DNA of 64,000 bases from Bathymodiolus brooksi (GCA_963680875.1 OY804588.1:93304233-93368232); one strand, 5' to 3'; shown: positions 11,391 through 24,915, numbered from the stretch's first letter. Made by a program: numbers and translations. Notes: a model not told the origin generated them from the sequence alone.

Positions 11391-12698
11391 TAGTTCACCT
11401 GGCCATAGGCCATAGGCCAGGTGAGCTTTTGTCATGGGTAATCGTCCGTCCGTCCGTCAGCTTTTCACATTTAGCTCTTCTTCTCTGAAACCGCTGAACA
11501 GATTTCAACCAAACTTGCCATAAATGTTCATTGGATGGTCTTCTACCAGATTTGTGTTTTTGGTGTTGATCGGAAATTCAACATGGCTGCCAGTGCCAAT
11601 AGCGTGTTCTGATTGGTTGAAACCTTGAAAATCTTCTTGCCAGAAACCACTAAACCAATTGAATTGTGACTTTGCAGGAATGATCATTGGGTGGTCATGT
11701 ACTAAACTTGTGAATTGTTTGCCGATCGGAAATTCAAGATGGCCACCATGACTCGACTTAGTTTTAACATAGGACCCTATGGAAAAAATGTTTAAAAGTC
11801 TTCTGCTCTGAAACCAATAAGTCAATTTAAAGCAAACATGGCATGAATGGTCCTTATGTGGTAAACTTTCAAACTTATGTCCTGTGACCCTGACCTCCAT
11901 CCAAGATGGCCACCGTCAGCAGACATAGTTTTAACATAGGACCCTATGGGAAAAATGTTTAATTTTTTTTCCCTCTGAAACCAGTAAACCAATTTAAAGC
12001 AAACATGACATGAATGGTCCATAAATGGTCAACTTTCAAAATTATATCCAGTGACCCAGACCTTCATCCAAGATGGCCACCATCAGCAGACATAGTTTTA
12101 GTATAGGATCCTATGGGAAATATGTTTAAAAATCTTCTCCTCTGAAACCAGTAAGCCAATTTAAAGCAAACATGGCATGGATGGTCCTTAAGTGGTCAAT
12201 TTTCAAAATTGTGTCCGGTGATCCTGACCTCCATCCAAGATGGCCGCCTTAAGCAAACATAGTTTTAACATAGGACCCTATGGGGAAAAAATGTTTTAAA
12301 ATCTTCTCCTCTGAAACCAGTCGGCCAATATAGAAAACATGTCATCGATGGTCCTTAGGTGGTCAACTGCCAAAATTGTGTTCAGTGACCCTGATCTCGG
12401 TCCAAAATGGCTGCCGTCAGCAGACATAGTTTTAACATAGGACCTATGGGAAAATTGTTTAAAAGTCTTCTCCTCTAAAACCAGTCAGCCAATTTAAAGC
12501 AAACATGGTATGGATGGGTAGTATACTTTCAAAAGTGTGTCCGGTGACCACGACCTCCATTCATGATGGCTGCCATGAACAGACATAGTTTTAGCATACA
12601 CTGTAGAACCCTATGGGATTTGAATAGTAAAACTTAGATGTATTCGGCATGCAGACATTCTTAAGAGGGCTTATTTATGTCAGGTGAGCCTCTAGTTA
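11391..12698 (+). repeat. AGCTCACCTGG element, second long copy
   Basis: It starts TTTAGTTCACCTGGCCATAGG and ends CAGGTGAGCCTCTAGTT. It has the same module order as 5671-7154, with GTCCGTCCGTCC near the 5' end and several 'CATAGGACCCTATGGGAAAA' modules. The open frames on the - strand here are repeat artefacts. Confidence 0.7.
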
Positions 12699-12699
12699 T

Positions 12700-14185
12700 T
12701 TTTAATGCCAGTATTTTTGTACATTATATTAAATGTCCTTTTAATGGTAAAGCAAATGGACTTGTTGTTTTTAATTCTGTATACTGACAAGTTGTGGTAA
12801 GACGGATCCTAGTTTTTTAGGGAAGTGAAAACCTACATATGGATTTTCCTCAGATACCTTCCTGCATTTTCTGCTTGTCTTTAAAAACAGAAAAGAAAAA
12901 CAAATCATGTGTATTTATTTACCGTTTTATCTTGTTCAATTGTAATCATATTGTTTGTTTGTTTGTTTGTTTGTTTGTCAGTCACTTGTCAGTTTTTTTT
13001 CTTCAGATTCCACGGTTCCCCCAAAAATAAAACAAAACTGAAAATGATTGAAAGTGGCATTAACCATTCATAATTCATAACCCATACTTGTTTATTGTAA
13101 ATTTTCATATTCACTTGGGTGTCTGTCACTTTTAAAATGTAGATGAGCGTTCCTACCGTCTCATGTTAAATGAAATAATACTCAGTACTAATTACTCTTG
13201 TGCAATTAGTAGTAGTAAATAATCGTGTAAAATACTAGTTCTTTCTTAGCCGACGGTTATTCCAGGATGATTGGTCAATAAAACAAAGATCCACCAAACA
13301 CCTAAGTTAACTAAGATCTGCATGTAACAATTTCTAAGAATATCCCATGTATTTTTTCAAGATTTTGTCCGTGTTCAATATTAAATGGTTATATATGTAT
13401 AAGGCATTATGTTTTTTAAGTATCTCAAATGTGAAAAAGAGATTTGTTAGTGATTCTATCTGTTGAAATCTTCATTATTTATTATCTTTTTGTGTAAAAA
13501 CATTACTCAATATTCTATGGAAAAAGCCAAGTTTTTTTATGGTTGATTACGATAATCCTAAAAAAAAAAAATTGTAGAATATTATCTCATTTATATTTGT
13601 GATGTGCTCAGTATTATGTGAAAAATTAGATTTTGTAGAATATTCTGTGTTTCCCATTTGATATTTGTGATGTGTTGTTCTATCTGTATGGAGGAGAATT
13701 TGTATCAAGTCATCTCCTCCGGTTTTCTCCACAGTTTGTCGAGATGCAAAAGTCGACGTTTACACAAAATGAAATCTTATTAAAATCATTTGTTAAGATA
13801 TGTCCATTTTACCGAGCATTGCATACATTGTATTTAGCACATGATATTTAATCTATTATTATATTACAACATATTAATGCCTTCCATCGGTTTCGTGTTT
13901 GTTTATAAAGGGGAGATAATCCACTCATTTTTTTTTTACCTTTATTTTTTATTTTTATTTTTTGGGATTTATTTTGTATTATTTGCATCGGGCATTATAT
14001 ATATATTGTATCAATAAATATTATTGTAGCATACAGAAACTATTTTTTTTTTTTCAATGCCCTGTCTGATATGTTCCTTAAATAACAAGACTACTGGCAA
14101 TTAACCCCAGTTCTCTGAATCTCTAACCTCTCACAGCTGCTTACTGAATCTTGTATGATAATTATATCTGTCAGGAGTTATGGTT
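12700..14185. other. AT-rich intergenic DNA with a SINE tail fragment
   Basis: A (TTTG)n tract at about 12950-12978 runs into a decayed family-A SINE 3' part at about 12975-13065 (CACGGTTCCCCCAAAAATAA, GATTGAAAGTGGCATTAAC). A ~50-bp motif with GATATTTGTGATGTG repeats at about 13570-13680. No gene seen. Confidence 0.4.
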
Positions 14186-14393
14186 ATGGTGTTTAACGCC
14201 ACTTTCAACAATATTTCAGTTATATCGTGGAGGTCAGTTTTATTGGTGGAGGAAACTGGAGAAAACCACCAACCTACCGCAAATCATTGACAAAATTTAT
14301 CGCATGTTGTATAGAGTACACCTCGCCATGAGTGGTATTCCAAATCACAACTTTAGTTTGTAAACCCAACAACCATACGATCACGACCATGAC
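14186..14393 (-). mobile_element. tRNA-headed SINE, family A, head decayed
   Basis: Reverse orientation: starts GGTGTTTAACGCCACTTTCA (tail), then CAGTTTTATTGGTGGAGG, and ends ACCATACGATCACGACC (head). It abuts the 54-bp array that follows at 14421. Confidence 0.75.
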
Positions 14394-14420
14394 ATCTTTC
14401 AACTGTTCCCTTAAGCTCAT

Positions 14421-17400
14421 ATAATGATAATGGCAGGCTCATCTTTCAAACTCAACTGTTCACTGTTTGTTGTGTTAATGATAATGGCAGGCTCATCTTT
14501 CAAACTCAACTGTTCACTGTTTGTTGTGTTAATGATAATGGCAGGCTCATCTTTCAAACTCAACTGTTCACTGTTTGTTGTGTTAATGATAATGGCAGGC
14601 TCATCTTTTAAACTCAACTGTTCACTGTTTGTTGTGTTAATGATAATGGCAGGCTCATCTTTCAAACTCAACTGTTCACTGTTTGTTGTGTTAATGATAA
14701 TGGCAGGCTCATCTTTCAAACTCAACTGTTCACTGTTTGTTGTGTTAATGATAATGGCAGGCTCATCTTTCAAACTCAACTGTTCACTGTTTGTTGTGTT
14801 AATGATAATGGCAGACTCATCTTTCAAACTCGACTGTTCACTGTTGTGTTAATGATAATGGCAGGCTCATCTTTCAAACTCAACTGTTCACTGTTTGTTG
14901 TGTTAATGATAATGGCAGGCTCATCTTTCAAACTCAACTGTTCACTGTTTGTTGTGTTAATGATAATGGCAGGCTCATCTTTCAAACTCAACTGTTCACT
15001 GTTTGTTGTGTTAATGATAATGGCAGGCTCATCTTTCAAACTCAACTGTTCACTGTTTGTTGTGTTAATGATAATGACAGGCTCATCTTTCAAACTCAAC
15101 TGTTCACTGTTTGTTGTGTTAATGATAATGGCAGGCTCATCTTTCAAACTCAACTGTTCACTGTTTGTTGTGTTAATGATAATGGCAGGCTCATCTTTCA
15201 AACTCAACTGTTCACTGTTTGTTGTGTTAATGATAATGGCAGGCTCATCTTTCAAACTCAACTGTTCACTGTTTGTTGTGTTAATGATAATGGCAGGTTC
15301 ATCTTTTAAACTCAACTGTTCACTGTTGTGTTAATGATAATGGCAGGCTCATCTTTCAAACTCAACTGTTCACTGTTTGTTGTGTTAATGATAATGGCAG
15401 GCTCATCTTTCAAACTCAACTGTTCACTGTTTGTTGTGTTAATGATAATGGCAGGCTCATCTTTCAAACTCAACTGTTCACTGTTTGTTGTGTTAATGAT
15501 AATGGCAGGCTCATCTTTCAAACTCGACTGTTCACTGTTTGTTGTGTTAATGATAATGGCAGGCTCATCTTTTAAACTCAACTGTTCACTGTTGTGTTAA
15601 TGATAATGGCAGGCTCATTTTTCAAACTCAACTGTTCACTGTTTGTTGTGTTAATGATAATGGCAGGCTCATCTTTCAAACTCAACTGTTCACTGTTTGT
15701 TGTGTTAATGATAATGGCAGGCTCATCTTTCAAACTCAACTGTTCACTGTTTGTTGTGTTAATGATAATGGCAGGCTCATTTTTCAAACTCAACTGTTCA
15801 CTGTTTGTTGTGTTAATGATAATGGCAGGCTCATCTTTCAAACTCAACTGTTCACTGTTTGTTGTGTTAATGATAATGACAGGCTCATCTTTCAAACTCA
15901 ACTGTTCACTGTTTGTTGTGTTAATGATAATGGCAGGCTCATCTTTCAAACTCAACTGTTCACTGTTTGTTGTGTTAATGATAATGGCAGGCTCATCTTT
16001 CAAACTCAACTGTTCACTGTTTGTTGTGTTAATGATAATGGCAGGCTCATCTTTCAAACTCAACTGTTCACTGTTTGTTGTGTTAATGATAATGGCAGGC
16101 TCATCTTTCAAACTCAACTGTTCACTGTTTGTTGTGTTAATGATAATGGCAGGCTCATCTTTCAAACTCAACTGTTCACTGTTTGTTGTGTTAATGATAA
16201 TGGCAGGCTCATCTTTCAAACTCAACTGTTCACTGTTTGTTGTGTTAATGATAATGGCAGGCTCATCTTTCAAACTCAACTGTTCACTGTTTGTTGTGTT
16301 AATGATAATGGCAGGCTCATCTTTCAAACTCGACTGTTCACTGTTTGTTGTGTTAATGATAATGGCAGGCTCATCTTTTAAACTCAACTGTTCACTGTTG
16401 TGTTAATGATAATGGCAGGCTCATTTTTCAAACTCAACTGTTCACTGTTTGTTGTGTTAATGATAATGGCAGGCTCATCTTTCAAACTCAACTGTTCACT
16501 GTTTGTTGTGTTAATGATAATGGCAGGCTCATCTTTCAAACTCAACTGTTCACTGTTTGTTGTGTTAATGATAATGGCAGGCTCATTTTTCAAACTCAAC
16601 TGTTCACTGTTTGTTGTGTTAATGATAATGGCAGGCTCATCTTTCAAACTCAACTGTTCACTGTTTGTTGTGTTAATGATAATGACAGGCTCATCTTTCA
16701 AACTCAACTGTTCACTGTTTGTTGTGTTAATGATAATGGCAGGCTCATCTTTCAAACTCAACTGTTCACTGTTTGTTGTGTTAATGATAATGGCAGGCTC
16801 ATCTTTCAAACTCAACTGTTCACTGTTTGTTGTGTTAATGATAATGGCAGGCTCATCTTTCAAACTCAACTGTTCACTGTTTGTTGTGTTAATGATAATG
16901 GCAGGCTCATCTTTCAAACTCAACTGTTCACTGTTTGTTGTGTTAATGATAATGGCAGGCTCATCTTTCAAACTCAACTGTTCACTGTTTGTTGTGTTAA
17001 TGATAATGGCAGGCTCATCTTTCAAACTCAACTGTTCACTGTTTGTTGTGTTAATGATAATGGCAGGCTCATCTTTCAAACTCAACTGTTCACTGTTTGT
17101 TGTGTTAATGATAATGGCAGGCTCATCTTTCAAACTCGACTGTTCACTGCTTGTTGTGTTAATGATAATGGCATGCTCATCTTTTAAACTCAACTGTTCA
17201 CTGTTGTGTTAATGATAATGGCAGGCCCATCTTTCAAACTCAACTGTTCACTGTTTGTTGTGTTAATGATAATGGCAGGCTCATCTTTCAAACTCAACTG
17301 TTCACTGTTTGTTGTGTTAATGATAATGGCAGGCCCATCTTTCAAACTCAACTGTTCACTGTTTGTTGTGTTAATGATAATGGCAGGCTCATCTTTCAAA

Positions 17401-19784
17401 CTCAACTGTTCACTGTTTGTTGTGTTAATGATAATGGCAGGCTCATCTTTCAAACTCGACTGTTCACTGTTTGTTGTGTTAATGATAATGGCAGGCTCAT
17501 CTTTTAATCTCAACTGTTCACTGTTTGTTGTGTTAATGATAATGGCAGGCTCATCTTTCAAACTCAACTGTTCACTGTTTGTTGTGTTAATGATAATGGC
17601 AGGCTCATTTTTCAAACTCAACTGTTCACTGTTTGTTGTGTTAATGATAATGGCAGGCTCATCTTTCAAACTCAACTGTTCACTGTTTGTTGTGTTAATG
17701 ATAATGGCAGGCTCATCTTTCAAACTCAACTGTTCACTGTTTGTTGTGTTAATGATAATGGCAGGTTCATCTTTTAAACTCAACTGTTCACTGTTGTGTT
17801 AATGATAATGGCAGGCTCATCTTTCAAACTCAACTGTTCACTGTTTGTTGTGTTAATGATAATGGCAGGCTCATCTTTCAAACTCAACTGTTCACTGTTT
17901 GTTGTGTTAATGATAATGGCAGGCTCATCTTTCAAACTCAACTGTTCACTGTTTGTTGTGTTAATGATAATGGCAGGCTCATCTTTCAAACTCAACTGTT
18001 CACTGTTTGTTGTGTTAATGATAATGGCAGGCTCATCTTTTAAACTCAACTGTTCACTGTTGTGTTAATGATAATGGCAGGCTCATTTTTCAAACTCAAC
18101 TGTTCACTGTTTGTTGTGTTAATGATAATGGCAGGCTCATCTTTCAAACTCAACTGTTCACTGTTTGTTGTGTTAATGATAATGGCAGGCTCATCTTTCA
18201 AACTCAACTGTTCACTGTTTGTTGTGTTAATGATAATGGCAGGCTCATTTTTCAAACTCAACTGTTCACTGTTTGTTGTGTTAATGATAATGGCAGGCTC
18301 ATCTTTCAAACTCAACTGTTCACTGTTTGTTGTGTTAATGATAAAGACAGGCTCATCTTTCAAACTCAACTGTTCACTGTTTGTTGTGTTAATGATAATG
18401 GCAGGCTCATCTTTCAAACTCACCTGTTCACTGTTTGTTGTGTTAATGATAATGGCAGGCTCATCTTTCAAACTCAACTGTTCACTGTTTGTTGTGTTAA
18501 TGATAATGGCAGGCTCATCTTTCAAACTCAACTGTTCACTGTTTGTTGTGTTAATGATAATGGCAGGCTCATCTTTCAAACTCAACTGTTCACTGTTTGT
18601 TGTGTTAATGATAATGGCAGGCTCATCTTTCAAACTCAACTGTTCACTGTTTGTTGTGTTAATGATAATGGCAGGCTCATCTTTCAAACTCAACTGTTCA
18701 CTGTTTGTTGTGTTAATGATAATGGCAGGCTCATCTTTCAAACTCAACTGTTCACTGTTTGTTGTGTTAATGATAATGGCAGGCTCATCTTTCAAACTCG
18801 ACTGTTCACTGCTTGTTGTGTTAATGATAATGGCATGCTCATCTTTTAAACTCAACTGTTCACTGTTGTGTTAATGATAATGGCAGGCCCATCTTTCAGA
18901 CTCAACTGTTCACTGTTTGTTGTGTTAATGATAATGGCAGGCTCATCTTTCAAACTCAACTGTTCACTGTTTGTTGTGTTAATGATAATGGCAGGCCCAT
19001 CTTTCAAACTCAACTGTTCACTGTTTGTTGTGTTAATGATAATGGCAGGCTCATCTTTCAAACTCAACTGTTCACTGTTTGTTGTGTTAATGATAATGGC
19101 AGGCTCATCTTTCAAACTCGACTGTTCACTGTTTGTTGTGTTAATGATAATGGCAGGCTCATCTTTTAATCTCAACTGTTCACTGTTTGTTGTGTTAATG
19201 ATAATGGCAGGCTCATCTTTCAAACTCAACTGTTCACTGTTTGTTGTGTTAATGATAATGGCAGGCTCATTTTTCAAACTCAACTGTTCACTGTTTGTTG
19301 TGTTAATGATAATGGCAGGCTCATCTTTTAAACTCAACTGTTCACTGTTTGTTGTGTTAATGATAATGGCAGGCTCATCTTTCAAACTCAACTGTTCACT
19401 GTTTGTTGTGTTAATGATAATGGCAGGCTCATCTTTCAAACTCAACTGTTCACTGTTTGTTGTGTTAATGATAATGGCAGGCTCATCTTTCAAACTCGAC
19501 TGTTCACTGTTTGTTGTGTTAATGATAATGGCAGGCTCATCTTTTAAACTCAACTGTTCACTGTTGTGTTAATGATAATGGCAGGCTCATCTTTCAAACT
19601 CAACTGTTCACTGTTTGTTGTGTTAATGATAATGGCATGCTCATCTTTCAAACTCGACTGTTCACTGTTTGTTGTGTTAATGATAATGGCAGGCTCATCT
19701 TTCAAACTCAACTGTTCACTGTTTGTTGTGTTAATGATAATGGCAGGCTCATCTTTCAAACTCAACTGTTCACTGTTTGTTGTG
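14421..19784. repeat. 54-bp minisatellite, ~100 copies, with higher-order structure
   Basis: Unit is TTAATGATAATGGCAGGCTC + ATCTTTCAAACTCAACTGTT + CACTGTTTGTTGTG. Most units are 54 bp. At intervals one unit lacks 4 bp (CACTGTTGTG, 50 bp), which shifts frame and ends the long open frames. Short-unit spacings are 482, 266, 806, 806, 590, 266, 806 and 698 bp, all of the form 54n+50. Marker variants repeat in the same order in successive 806-bp blocks, so whole blocks were duplicated. The overlapping open frames on both strands are consequences of the repeat, not genes. Confidence 0.95.
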
Positions 19785-19885
19785 TGATATTTCATGACTG
19801 TCAAAATTTTCCCAAAAGCTCATTTGATAATACTATGAAATACTTTTTTTCCCCTTCAATCTGCTCTCGTCATCCAATATGTTAA

Positions 19886-20147
19886 GGGCCCGGGTGGCTC
19901 AATGAGTTAGGTAGTTGGATTACCTAACAACTCATACAAGTCTATCACCAATACGGCGTGGGTTCGTGCCCGGCTTTGTAAATTACAAAAAGGGTGCACT
20001 CGACTCGCAGTCGCAAGTGATAAAATTTACCAGTTGCTTGCCCATGGTCGGTGGTTCTCTCCAGGTACTCTGGCTTCTTCCACCACTAAAAATGATCGCC
20101 ATGATATAGCTGAAATATTGCTGAAAGTGGCCTTAAAACACCAAAAA
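19886..20147 (+). mobile_element. tRNA-headed SINE, family B
   Basis: Head GGGCCCGGGTGGCTCAATGA (box A TGGCTCAATGAGTTAGG) and box B GTGGGTTCGTGCCC. The body shares the family-A 3' region: GGTACTCTGGCTTCTTCCAC, GATATAGCTGAAATATTGC, AAAGTGG. A second copy is at 54116-54373. Confidence 0.8.
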
Positions 20148-20179
20148 TCAAATATAAAAATTAAATCATCCAATATGTT

Positions 20180-20440
20180 ATTAGCTCACCAGACACCTAG
20201 ACCAAGCTTAAAATCCCTGGGATGAGATATTGTCACTTTGCATCCGTTGTTGTTGTCTGCATTCATTAGTTTTTCCTATTTCAGTTTTTTTGTTGTTGTT
20301 GCATAAATCACTGGAGAAAATGGCACAAAACTTGGTAGAAACGATGTGGTACTTTAATTGTCCTGTGTTAATTGGGATTTTATTTTCTTCAAATTTCTTC
20401 CTCCTAGAAATCACAAGTAATGAAATTACTATTTTGTAGG
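20180..20440 (+). repeat. Decayed AGCTCACC-type element fragment
   Basis: It starts TTAGCTCACCAGACACCTAG, with CATCCGTTGTTGTTGTCTGC in place of the GTCCGTCC tract, then 'GGCACAAAACTTGGTAGAAA' as in the 5' parts of this element class. Open frames here are not genes. Confidence 0.45.
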
Positions 20441-20442
20441 CA

Positions 20443-20702
20443 TGACCGGTGGTGTAATAGTATACTTTCCTCCAGTACGGTAGGTCATGGGTTCCTGGTC
20501 ATGGGTTCCTGGTCAGTTCAAACCAAAGACTAGAAATTTGCTATATTTCCGCTACACAAGCAGCATTAAGGAGCTAGCACTAAAAATCCAACTAAGTATG
20601 TTGGTCTAGTACAAAGCAGACACCATCTCATTGAATGTAACATGCTATTCCATGATATAGCTGAAAATTGGTCATTTGGTGTTAAACAACAATCAATCAC
20701 TC
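20443..20702 (+). mobile_element. tRNA-headed SINE, family C, single head
   Basis: Head GACCGGTGGTGTAATAGTAT, a small direct duplication GTCATGGGTTCCTG (two copies), then the family-C body GCAGCATTAAGGAG, GTTGGTCTAGTACAAAG, CATCTCATTGAA and tail GGTGTTAAACAACAATCA. This is the SINE family whose head forms the arrays at 33105 and 46531, here with only one head. Confidence 0.7.
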
Positions 20703-22150
20703 CTTCATGGTAGGAGTACTCTCCATATGACCATCTAAAAAATTGTAAATTCAATGTAGATTCATTTCCCAAATAGTCCTTTGCTTGAAACTGGCCTGTT
20801 GTAGAAACAATAGCAATCATTTTGTAGAGGACCCTCTAAGGAGCATCCCAGGCAAGTTTGCTTTCAAATGATTAAATGGTTTCAGAAAAAAATCATCTGA
20901 AACATGGCCATGATATATTGCTGAAAGTGGCGTTAAACACAAACAAAAATTCATCTGAAACAATTTAGTTTCTTCTGAGAAAAGAATTGCAAGCATAAAT
21001 TGGTAATTTTGTAAGTAAAAATATCAATGTTATTGAGAATTTCTCGTTAAAAAAATACATAGAATATGTAAGATGGGTAAAACATCCGATGTTTTTATCC
21101 ATAAAATCTTCAATATTCTGTGATTTAATTTTTTGAAAACAAAATTATGTGTTGCTGGTAATAGATTATCTATAATATCTAAGATGAGTAAAACATCTAA
21201 TGTTTTTCGTAGAAAGCTGAAACAAGTTTTCTTAAGTTATCCCTCAACTGTGAATAATAAATTTTGTTAAAAAAATATCAGTGTTACTGGGAATGGAATA
21301 TCTAAGATGAAAATGTCTAATTTCTTCCCACTGGAGTTTTTCTTAAAAAGGGTATCCTGTTTCTGGGGATAAAACAGAGGAGGCATGTTAAAAAAACAAT
21401 TTCAAGACAAAATGTAAAGTTTTGACAATTTCCTGTTGCAATAACAACAAAAACATATAAGATGAGAACAAAAGACGATGTTTTCCATATAAAAGATAAA
21501 TACATACTTATATGTTTACGTATAGTAATGTCCAACATGTTGCCCTATATGTTGTTACGATCTGAGTTCCGTGTTGTGATGTCCGCTACGATTTTCGCAT
21601 GAAAATGATGTTCGGTTCGTGTTTTACCTCCAGTTGTCTTATTTATGTTATTTGTGTTTGTTTGGGTATAGTGGTGTCCAACACATAGTGACTATATGAG
21701 TAACATGGCGGATGTTTTGTGGGAGACAGGAGCTATCTCGCGGACGCCTTGGTTCACCCCCGGGTTTTGGTTGGGTCCGTGTTGCTCATCGTTTTAGTTT
21801 TCTGTGTTGTGTTTTTGCTTAGTTTGTCTTCGTCCTGTGTGTTGTGTACCTAATGTTGCCAGTTTCTCTGGATTGTCCATTCTTGATTGCCCTTTCGGTT
21901 TTCTCTGGATTGTCCATTCTTGATTGCCCTTTCGGTTTTCTCTAACGTTTATTTTCAGGAATAAAACAAGTTCAACAATATATGAAAACTATATCATTGA
22001 AAAACGAGGGAGATATGATACAACCAGGATGACAACTTTTGACTGCCACTGGCAAAGTATGGATGTTTTGGGTAAGGACAAAAAATGTAGTCCTATGTAA
22101 CTGCTACAATGCGCCTACTACACAATATTCTTTAACGTGCAGAGAGTGCA
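20703..22150. other. No gene seen; SINE tail fragment and short tandem motifs
   Basis: A SINE tail remnant is at about 20905-20945. Loosely repeated 'TAAGATGGGTAAAACATC' motifs lie at about 21060-21310. A 45-bp tandem pair (TCTCTGGATTGTCCATTCTT) lies at about 21870-21950. The GC-richer patch at 21540-21840 has no recognised identity. Confidence 0.35.
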
Positions 22151-24373
22151 AACACGTTAAGATACCCATTATGGCACCCGGTCAGGCTTTCCCGTATTAT
22201 AACATGATAATCCCCACCTCATCGAGATTTCTCTCCTTATCCACCAGCTCTCTCCAAACACATTACCCACTATGTTATACGTTCAGACTTTCACGAATTA
22301 TAACATGACAATCCTCACCTCATCGAGAGTTCTCTCCTTATCCACCAGCTCTATCCAAACAAACACATTACCCAGTATGGTACACGGTCAGGCTTTCACG
22401 AATTATAACATGATAATCCCCACCTCATCGAACGACCTCTCTCTATCCACCAGCTCTCTCCAAACACGTTGCCCACTATGGTACACGGACAGTCTTTCAC
22501 GTATTATAGCATGACAATCCCCACCTCATCGAGAGACCTCTCCCTATCCACCAGCTCTCTCCAAACACGTTACCCATTATGGTCAACGGTCAGGCTTTCA
22601 CGTATTATAACATGACAATCCCCACCTCATCGAGAGGCCTTACCCTATCCACTAGCTCTGTCGAAACACTACCCACTATGGTACACGGTCAGGCTTTCCC
22701 GTATTATAACATGGCAATCCCCACCTCATCAAGAGGCCTCTCCATATCAATCAGCACTCTCCAAACACGCTACCCACTATGGCATACGGTCAGGCTTTCA
22801 CGTATTATAACATGACAATCCCCACCTCATCGAGAAGCCTCTCCCTATCCAACAGATCTCTCCAATCACTACCCACTATGGTACACGGTCAAGCTTTTAT
22901 GCATTATAACATGACAATCCCCACCTCATCGAGAGTTCTCTCCCTATCCGCCAGCGCTATCCAAACACGTTACCCATTATGGTACACGGTCAGGCTTTCG
23001 CGTATTATAACATGACAGTCCCCACCTCACCGAGAGGCCTCTCTCTATCCACCAGCTCTCTCCAAACACGCTACCCACTATGGTACACGGTCAGGCTTTC
23101 ACGTATTATAACATGACAATCCCCACCTCATCGAGAGGCCTCTCCCTATCCACCAGCACTCTCCAAACACGTTACCCATTATGGCTACACGGTCGGTCAG
23201 ACTTTCACGTATTATAACATGACAATCCCCACCTCATCGAGAGGCCTCTCCCTATCAACCAGCACTCTCCAAACACGTTACCCATTATGGCTACACGGTC
23301 GGTCAGACTTTCACGTATTATAACATGACAATCCTCACCTGATCGAGAGGCCTCTCCCTATCCACCGCTCTCTCCAAACACGTTTTATTCCCATTGTGGT
23401 ACACGGTCAGACTTTCACGTATTATAACATGACAATCCCCACCTCATCAAGAGGGCTCTCACTATTAACCAGCTCTCTCCAAACACGTTTCCCATTGTGG
23501 TACACGGTAAGACTTTCACGTATTATAACATGACAATCCTCACCTCATCGAGAGGCCTCTCCCTATCCACCGCTCTCTCCAAACACGTTTCCCATTGTCG
23601 TACACGGTCAGACTTTCACGTATTATAACATGACAATCCCCACCTCATCAAGAGGCCTCTCCCTATCCACCGCTCTCTCCAAACACGTTTCCCATTGTGG
23701 TACACGGTCAGACTTTCATGTATTATAACATGACAATCCCCACCTCACCGAGAGGCCTCTCCCTATCCACCGGTCTCTCCAAACACGTTACCCACTATGG
23801 TACACGGTCAGACTTTCACGTAAATTAACATGACAATCCCCACCTCATCGAGCGGCCTCTCCCTATCCGCCAACTTTTTCCAAACACGTTAAGATAACCA
23901 CTATGATACACGGTCAGGCTTTCCCGCATTATAACATGGCAATCCCCACCTCATCGATAGGCCTCTCCCTATCCGCCAACTTTTTCCAAACACGTTAAGA
24001 TACCCATTATGGTACACGGTCAGGGGTTTCCGTATTATAACATGACAATCCCCACCTCATCGAGAGGCCTCTCCCTATCCATCAGCTCTCTCCAAACATG
24101 TTACCCATTATGGTACACGTTCAGGCGTTCCCGCATTATAACATGGCAATCCCCACCTCATCGAGAGGCCTCTCCCTATCCACCAGCTCTCTCCAAACAC
24201 GTTAGCCACTATGGCACACTGTCAGGCTTTCATGTATTATAACATGACAATCCCTACCTCATCGAGAGGTCTCTCCCTATCCACCAGCTTTCTCCAAACA
24301 CGTTACCCATTATGGTATACAGTCAGGTTTTTCCTTATTATAACATGACAATCCCCACCTCATAGAGAGGCGG
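22150..24373. repeat. ~101-bp tandem array, about 22 diverged copies
   Basis: Each unit reads roughly ACCCATTATGGTACACGGTC, then AGGCTTTCACGTATTATAAC, ATGACAATCCCCACCTCATC, GAGAGGCCTCTCCCTATCCA, CCAGCTCTCTCCAAACACGT. Copies differ by substitutions and small indels (for example CCAGCTCTCTCC to CCGCTCTCTCC), so the array is older than the other arrays here. Short open frames in it are not genes. Confidence 0.9.
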
Positions 24374-24485
24374 CCCCATATCTGCCACACTGGGACGCAC
24401 TGAGCAGTTCTGTGTGGTTTGATCCCCAAGAACCATCAACAGTTCCCAGTGTATTGTTTGTCAATATAGATTAGCACATTTGGGC

Positions 24486-24562
24486 CGTCGTGGTTGTGAT
24501 GGTATGGTAGTCAGATTTATAACTACCCATGCAATCAGCAGTGATCACCACTGAAGTTCGAA
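24486..24562 (+). mobile_element. Family-A SINE head fragment
   Basis: GTCGTGGTTGTGATGGTATG then GTAGTCAGATTTATAACTACC and CAGTGATCACCACTGAAGTTCG: head only, with the body missing. Confidence 0.55.
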
Positions 24563-24574
24563 AACCAAAAGTTG

Positions 24575-24915
24575 CATAATCTACAGAGGCGACCTTCTTG
24601 GATGATGGACATGACACAAATTTGAAAGGAAATCACCCAAGGACTAATTGGACCAAATTATGTGTCGTTCCATCCCATTGTTCTGATGAATAAGATTTTC
24701 AAAGATTTTCAATTTTTCAACCAATCAGAAGCAATTGAGGCCATTTTGGATGTGGGACAAGGTCACCCGGCATACTGCTGGAAGACGACCATCCAAGTTT
24801 TGTTCATTTTGGCCAAGCAGTTCTTGAGAACAAGATCAAAATGTAAAAAAATAAGTTGACGGACGACGGACCCAAGTAATGGGAAAAGCCCACTAGAGCG
24901 TTTTTGCTCTGGTGA
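24575..24915 (-). repeat. AGCTCACC-type element fragment, reverse orientation
   Basis: On the - strand it reads TTAGTTCACCAGAGCAAAAACG..., GTCCGTCCTCCGTC-like tract, CAAAACTTGGATGGTCGTCTTCC and GCCTCAATTGCTTCTGATTGG, matching the 5' modules of the longer copies. Confidence 0.55.

Noticed and set aside
14417..19804. Series of 80-270-codon open frames on both strands
   Set aside because: They are frames through a 54-bp minisatellite; breaks coincide with the 50-bp units.
22039..24242. Several 60-90-codon open frames as a repetitive peptide gene
   Set aside because: They lie in a diverged ~101-bp tandem array whose period is not a multiple of 3, so no frame is maintained.
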